Source: Planctomycetota bacterium (GTDB taxonomy: Bacteria; Planctomycetota; Phycisphaerae; UBA1845). Taken from it: DNA of 64,000 nucleotides. The stretch spans positions 62,001 through 126,000 of the forward strand of contig JAJRPG010000084.1 in NCBI GenBank assembly GCA_024280855.1, given 5' to 3'. The notes under the pieces were generated by a model, which was given only the letters and a program-made list of their open reading frames with translations, was not told the DNA's origin and did not search any database. Position 1 is the stretch's first letter, and each line of letters starts with the position of its first letter. Position numbers and translations under genes: made by a program. Below are positions 61,396 through 64,000 of the stretch, one piece after another.

Positions 61396-61423
61396 TAATT
61401 CAAAAGCCCTTGATCTAATTCAA
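61396..61423. promoter_or_regulatory. Direct repeat TAATTCAA, 20-base period, over the MocR promoter
   Basis: TAATTCAA occurs at 61396-61403 and again at 61416-61423, exactly 20 bases apart. The first copy also forms the inverted repeat TTGAA-N7-TTCAA (61387-61403). The second overlaps the -35 region of the MocR promoter. A two-turn spacing of direct repeats is typical for MocR-type regulators such as GabR and PdxR, so this is a good operator candidate. Confidence 0.55.
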
Positions 61424-61437
61424 GCGTTTGTTATAGT
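61410..61437 (+). promoter_or_regulatory. Promoter of the MocR gene, likely leaderless
   Basis: TTGATC (61410-61415) and TATAGT (61432-61437) are 16 bases apart. The ATG at 61446 lies only eight bases beyond the -10 box, so transcription would start at or next to the A of the ATG. No ribosome site fits between. A leaderless mRNA is therefore likely. Confidence 0.5.
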
Positions 61438-61445
61438 ACAAACAC

Positions 61446-62774
61446 ATGAACGATCTAGTACATAAGTATATATCAGGAAACTCCGCTGTCAAGATCGCAC
61501 GAAGTATCGAAACAGCCGTGCGTGAAAGTAAAATCTTGTCTGGCACGCAGTTGCCGACGGTGCGAGCGCTGTCTGAGTGGCTTGAAGTTGCGCCAGCGAC
61601 GGTGGCTTCTGCCTATCAAACCTTACAGGCAAGGGGCGTGGTTGTTTCACGCGGGAGGCGCGGCACGAGTGTGAGCCATCGTCCGGTACCAGCGAGTCGG
61701 CGGGTGGGTGCGATTACCTGCGAAGGGCGAAATTTAAGAGATGGCAATCCCGATCCGAAGTTGTTGCCTGGCATGAAGGCCGTGCTACGTCGAATTGATT
61801 CTTCTCATCATATGTACGGTGAGCCTCCGCACGATGCGTCTTTGGTGAAGATCGTTTCGCGCGATATGAAAAAAAGCGGCGTAGCTGTGGGGGATGTATG
61901 CGTGACCAACGGGGCGATGGACGCTTTGGACCGTGTGATGACCGAGCGACTCAAGCCCGGCGACCGTGTGATTGTAGAAGACCCTGGCTTTGGCAATACG
62001 TTCGATTTGGTTCTCGCGCATGGCTTGGTTCTCGTGCCTGTGCCAATCGATCAGGAAAGTTTTATTCCCGATGAATTAGCACGAGCGTGTCGTGACGGTG
62101 CCCAGGCACTAATCATGACTCCGCGTGCGCAAAATCCTACCGGGGCAGTGTTGAGCGAATCACGATCGAGAGAATTGCGGGAAATTCTTCGACAACATCC
62201 ATCGTTGTTAATCATCGAGGACGATCATAAGCATAGCATCGCTGATGCGCCGCTTCATTGTTTGCACGATCATCGAACGCAGCAGTGGGTACATATGCGA
62301 TCATTTTCAAAATCATTAAATCCCGACCTGCGCATGGCTGTCATGACCGGCGACGAGGAAACCATGGCCCGCGTGCAAGATCGTTTTGTCGTGGGTGATC
62401 GATGGGTTAGTCATATTTTGCAGCGCATCACTGCATCGCTACTTTTGGATAAGGATGTGCGAAGTCTGCTAAAATCCGCTGCAAAAACTTATACCCAGCG
62501 ACGAGAAAATTTAATTCGTGCGCTGCAGCATGAAGGAATTGAGATGGAGAGTCGCTCCGGTTTTAATGTTTGGATACCCGTTAAGGAAGAGACGGCTACG
62601 GTTCAAGCGTTAGCCGCTGCCGGTTGGGCGGTTCGTGCCGGGGAACGTTTTCGCCTCAGTAGCCCTCCAGCGATTCGTGTCTGCACTGCGACACTTTCAC
62701 CCCAAGAAGCCAAAAACTTCGCAGCCGTCTTCGCCAGGGTGGTGAGTGGTGGTGCAACAGCCTGTACGGTATAG
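61446..62774 (+). CDS. MocR-family regulator: GntR helix-turn-helix plus aminotransferase-like domain
   Basis: The 442-residue protein has an N-terminal winged HTH of the GntR type (QLPTVRALSEWLEVAPATVA, then SAYQTLQARGVV) and a class I/II aminotransferase fold. PLP-binding features are present: NGAMDALDRVM, VEDPGFGNTF, and SFSKSLNPDLRMAV with the PLP lysine. Such proteins bind PLP or a PLP-amino acid complex and switch transcription. It is divergent from the EamA/flavoprotein pair with 96 bases between, and the operator-like repeats lie there. Members regulate B6 synthesis, GABA use or transport. The ligand here is unknown. Confidence 0.9.
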   Translation: MNDLVHKYISGNSAVKIARSIETAVRESKILSGTQLPTVRALSEWLEVAPATVASAYQTLQARGVVVSRGRRGTSVSHRPVPASRRVGAITCEGRNLRDGNPDPKLLPGMKAVLRRIDSSHHMYGEPPHDASLVKIVSRDMKKSGVAVGDVCVTNGAMDALDRVMTERLKPGDRVIVEDPGFGNTFDLVLAHGLVLVPVPIDQESFIPDELARACRDGAQALIMTPRAQNPTGAVLSESRSRELREILRQHPSLLIIEDDHKHSIADAPLHCLHDHRTQQWVHMRSFSKSLNPDLRMAVMTGDEETMARVQDRFVVGDRWVSHILQRITASLLLDKDVRSLLKSAAKTYTQRRENLIRALQHEGIEMESRSGFNVWIPVKEETATVQALAAAGWAVRAGERFRLSSPPAIRVCTATLSPQEAKNFAAVFARVVSGGATACTV

Positions 62775-62924
62775 GGTGAAATTTCTAAAAAGCCTGATTT
62801 TTTCCTTGTATTATATATGTCAATTTTGCTACCATAACTCATGAGTTGCATTGTTTGTTCGGGACGAATCAAGCAGTCAACCCGTGAGAGTATTGACGAC
62901 TTGTGATGCTTAAATGAGGCCATC

Positions 62925-63611
62925 ATGTACGCACGAATAATTAAGCCAGGCATTGGCATCGTTTGCTTGGCCTCGGTTGCCTTGGCGCATCAAGCTGGGT
63001 TGTTTTCTAACATAGATTCCAACCAACGATTCTGTTGGAGCGAAAACATTGGGTTTCTGAATTGGCTTCACGATGCACCTTCTCAAGGAGATGGCGTGAC
63101 CGTTGGATTTGACCATCTTTCCGGCATGGTCTGGGCAGAAAACGTCGGTTGGATAAATGTCGGCAACGGCGCAGGCCCTTATCTCAACGACCTTAGCGAC
63201 TCATCAACTGTTGGCGTAAATGTGAACGCCAGCACAGGCGACTTGTCAGGTTTAGCCTGGGGGGAAAATGTCGGCTGGTTTAACTTTGACACCGCCAGCA
63301 CATTGAACAGTTTTGGTCAACATGCGCGTTTTGACTTTTGCGAAAACCGATTTCGCGGTTATGCCTGGGGAGAAAATGTTGGCTGGGTAAATCTCGATGA
63401 CGATGAACATTTCGTATCTGTCAATCAATCATGTTCAACTGGCGACGTGTTATGTGACGGCGCGATTTCTTACCACGACTATTTCATCTTGTCTTCTAAC
63501 ATCACCGGCCCGGACCAGCAAAATTCCTGCACCGTTTTCGATAGCGACGATGACCGTGATGTTGACCTCCGCGATATTGGCGAGTTCCAACGAAATTTTA
63601 CCGGCGGATAG
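62925..63611 (+). CDS. Exported repeat protein ('WGENVGW' repeats) with dockerin-like tail
   Basis: The 228-residue secreted protein has a short signal sequence (IVCLASVALAHQA). Four repeats of a 'G.aWGENVGWxN' motif follow: FCWSENIGFLNW, VWAENVGWINV, LAWGENVGWFNF, and YAWGENVGWVNL. Each ends in a Trp-Ile/Val-Asn turn. The C-terminus is dockerin-like: DGAISYHDYFILSSNITGP and FDSDDDRDVDLRDIGEFQ form two EF-hand loops. This layout is known from planctomycetes, but the function is not. It probably binds calcium and may anchor to a cohesin-like partner. The gene stands alone. Confidence 0.78.
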   Translation: MYARIIKPGIGIVCLASVALAHQAGLFSNIDSNQRFCWSENIGFLNWLHDAPSQGDGVTVGFDHLSGMVWAENVGWINVGNGAGPYLNDLSDSSTVGVNVNASTGDLSGLAWGENVGWFNFDTASTLNSFGQHARFDFCENRFRGYAWGENVGWVNLDDDEHFVSVNQSCSTGDVLCDGAISYHDYFILSSNITGPDQQNSCTVFDSDDDRDVDLRDIGEFQRNFTGG

Positions 63612-63682
63612 TTGACAAAGAGAATCTAACCCATCTCATAGGCTGCACTTTCGATATTTTCAAAACCCACGATTGGAGAAAC

Positions 63683-64000
63683 ATGAATACTTTGAACAGC
63701 CCCGTAGGTGTCAGTGCGATGACAATAGAGCAGCAGATTACCATAAACGCGCCGCGTGAGAAGGTCTTTGAGGCCTTGACTGAAGACATTGTCAAATGGT
63801 GGGCTTATAAAGAAAGCGCCGAGATGTACCTAGAAGCCTGGCCTGGCGGTCGATTTTACGAGGGCAGTTCTGATGGCGACGGTTTTTTGTGGGGAACCGT
63901 ATTAGAAGTGCGCAGGCCTTCGGTGTTGCGGGTTTCTGAATTGCTCGGCAGCTTGCCAAGCGTTCGGGCTGGGGCGCATAAATATGAACTAGAAGATGAT
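63683..64000 (+). CDS. SRPBCC/AHSA1-like protein, partial at window edge
   Basis: The frame begins with an ATG at 63683, with GGAG six bases upstream, and runs off the end after 106 codons. It reads MTIEQQITINAPREKVFEAL, then KWWAYKESAEMYLEAWPGGR and GFLWGTVLEVRRPSVLRVSE. The opening 'ITINAPREKVFEAL' and 'WPGGRFYE' strands match SRPBCC-fold proteins of the AHSA1 type, which bind hydrophobic ligands. The C-terminal helix lies outside the window. Function unknown. Confidence 0.85.
   Translation, partial: MNTLNSPVGVSAMTIEQQITINAPREKVFEALTEDIVKWWAYKESAEMYLEAWPGGRFYEGSSDGDGFLWGTVLEVRRPSVLRVSELLGSLPSVRAGAHKYELEDD

Noticed and set aside
1-64000. CRISPR array, rRNA genes or complete insertion sequences
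   Set aside because: No regularly spaced repeats, rRNA-like sequence or intact transposase was seen on reading the window.

Overview
The window reads as chromosomal DNA of a planctomycete, most likely a member of the Phycisphaerae or a relative. The supporting signs are an ECF-type sigma factor directly overlapping a Ser/Thr kinase with TPR repeats, a short membrane protein with a 'CxxCGYxLRGL...CPECGR' zinc ribbon, dockerin-like EF-hand tails on secreted proteins, several PEP-CTERM sorting tails, and integrase remnants at RNA-gene 3' ends. Base composition looks close to 50% GC. The class assignment is inference; no rRNA or other marker is present to settle it.

Layout. 1-760: a tmRNA gene (minus) with a broken integrase start just beyond its 3' end. 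1064-4151: a lipoprotein, then a WaaP-like kinase/SCP2 fusion and a methyltransferase. 4285-6399: pdxA and riboflavin synthase (overlapping), plus a small lipoprotein. 6444-11629: first part of an exopolysaccharide locus of the PEP-CTERM-associated type (glycosyltransferase, tyrosine autokinase, Wza-like export lipoprotein, and a divergent ExeA-like ATPase). 11638-13065: two neighbouring damaged genes, a bc1-type Rieske protein with a frameshift and a membrane zincin with an in-frame stop. 13435-17862: TolC-like protein, radical SAM protein and a PMT-like glycosyltransferase with TPRs. 18132-23911: tRNA-His, a PEP-CTERM protein, an orphan sorting-tail remnant, an AlkD-like protein, then hisS and a histidine ammonia-lyase in one operon. 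24347-33919: truncated hemoglobin, pgpA, a DUF1573/triple-thioredoxin protein, an M28 peptidase and smc. 34216-41167: second part of the exopolysaccharide locus (chain-length protein, glycosyltransferase, O-antigen-ligase-like protein, transglutaminase-like protein, methyltransferase). 41361-46077: fxsA, DUF423, gatC, gatA, an acetyltransferase-like protein and an amidohydrolase. 46177-49107: two tandem PEP-CTERM paralogues, a DUF454 protein and the zinc-ribbon protein. 49796-57649: a 1,343-residue FG-GAP/EGF/dockerin surface protein divergent from the sigma factor/kinase pair. 57778-58104: an integrase tail merged with a tRNA 3' fragment, a second integration scar. 58257-62774: a PleD-like diguanylate cyclase, and a MocR regulator divergent from a transporter/flavoprotein pair. 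62925-64000: a repeat protein with a dockerin tail and a partial SRPBCC gene.

How the genes fit together. The two exopolysaccharide blocks together supply polymer synthesis, chain-length control, export and phosphoregulation. Three proteins carry PEP-CTERM tails, yet no exosortase is in the window, so it must lie elsewhere. The most biologically suggestive point is the histidine cluster. The tRNA-His has A73 and no encoded G-1, and the nearby HisRS has a motif 2 resembling the divergent alpha-proteobacterial type known to pair with such tRNAs. This hisS is co-transcribed with hutH, whose MIO triad reads Ser-Ser-Gly. No clear previously undescribed defence-type system was seen.
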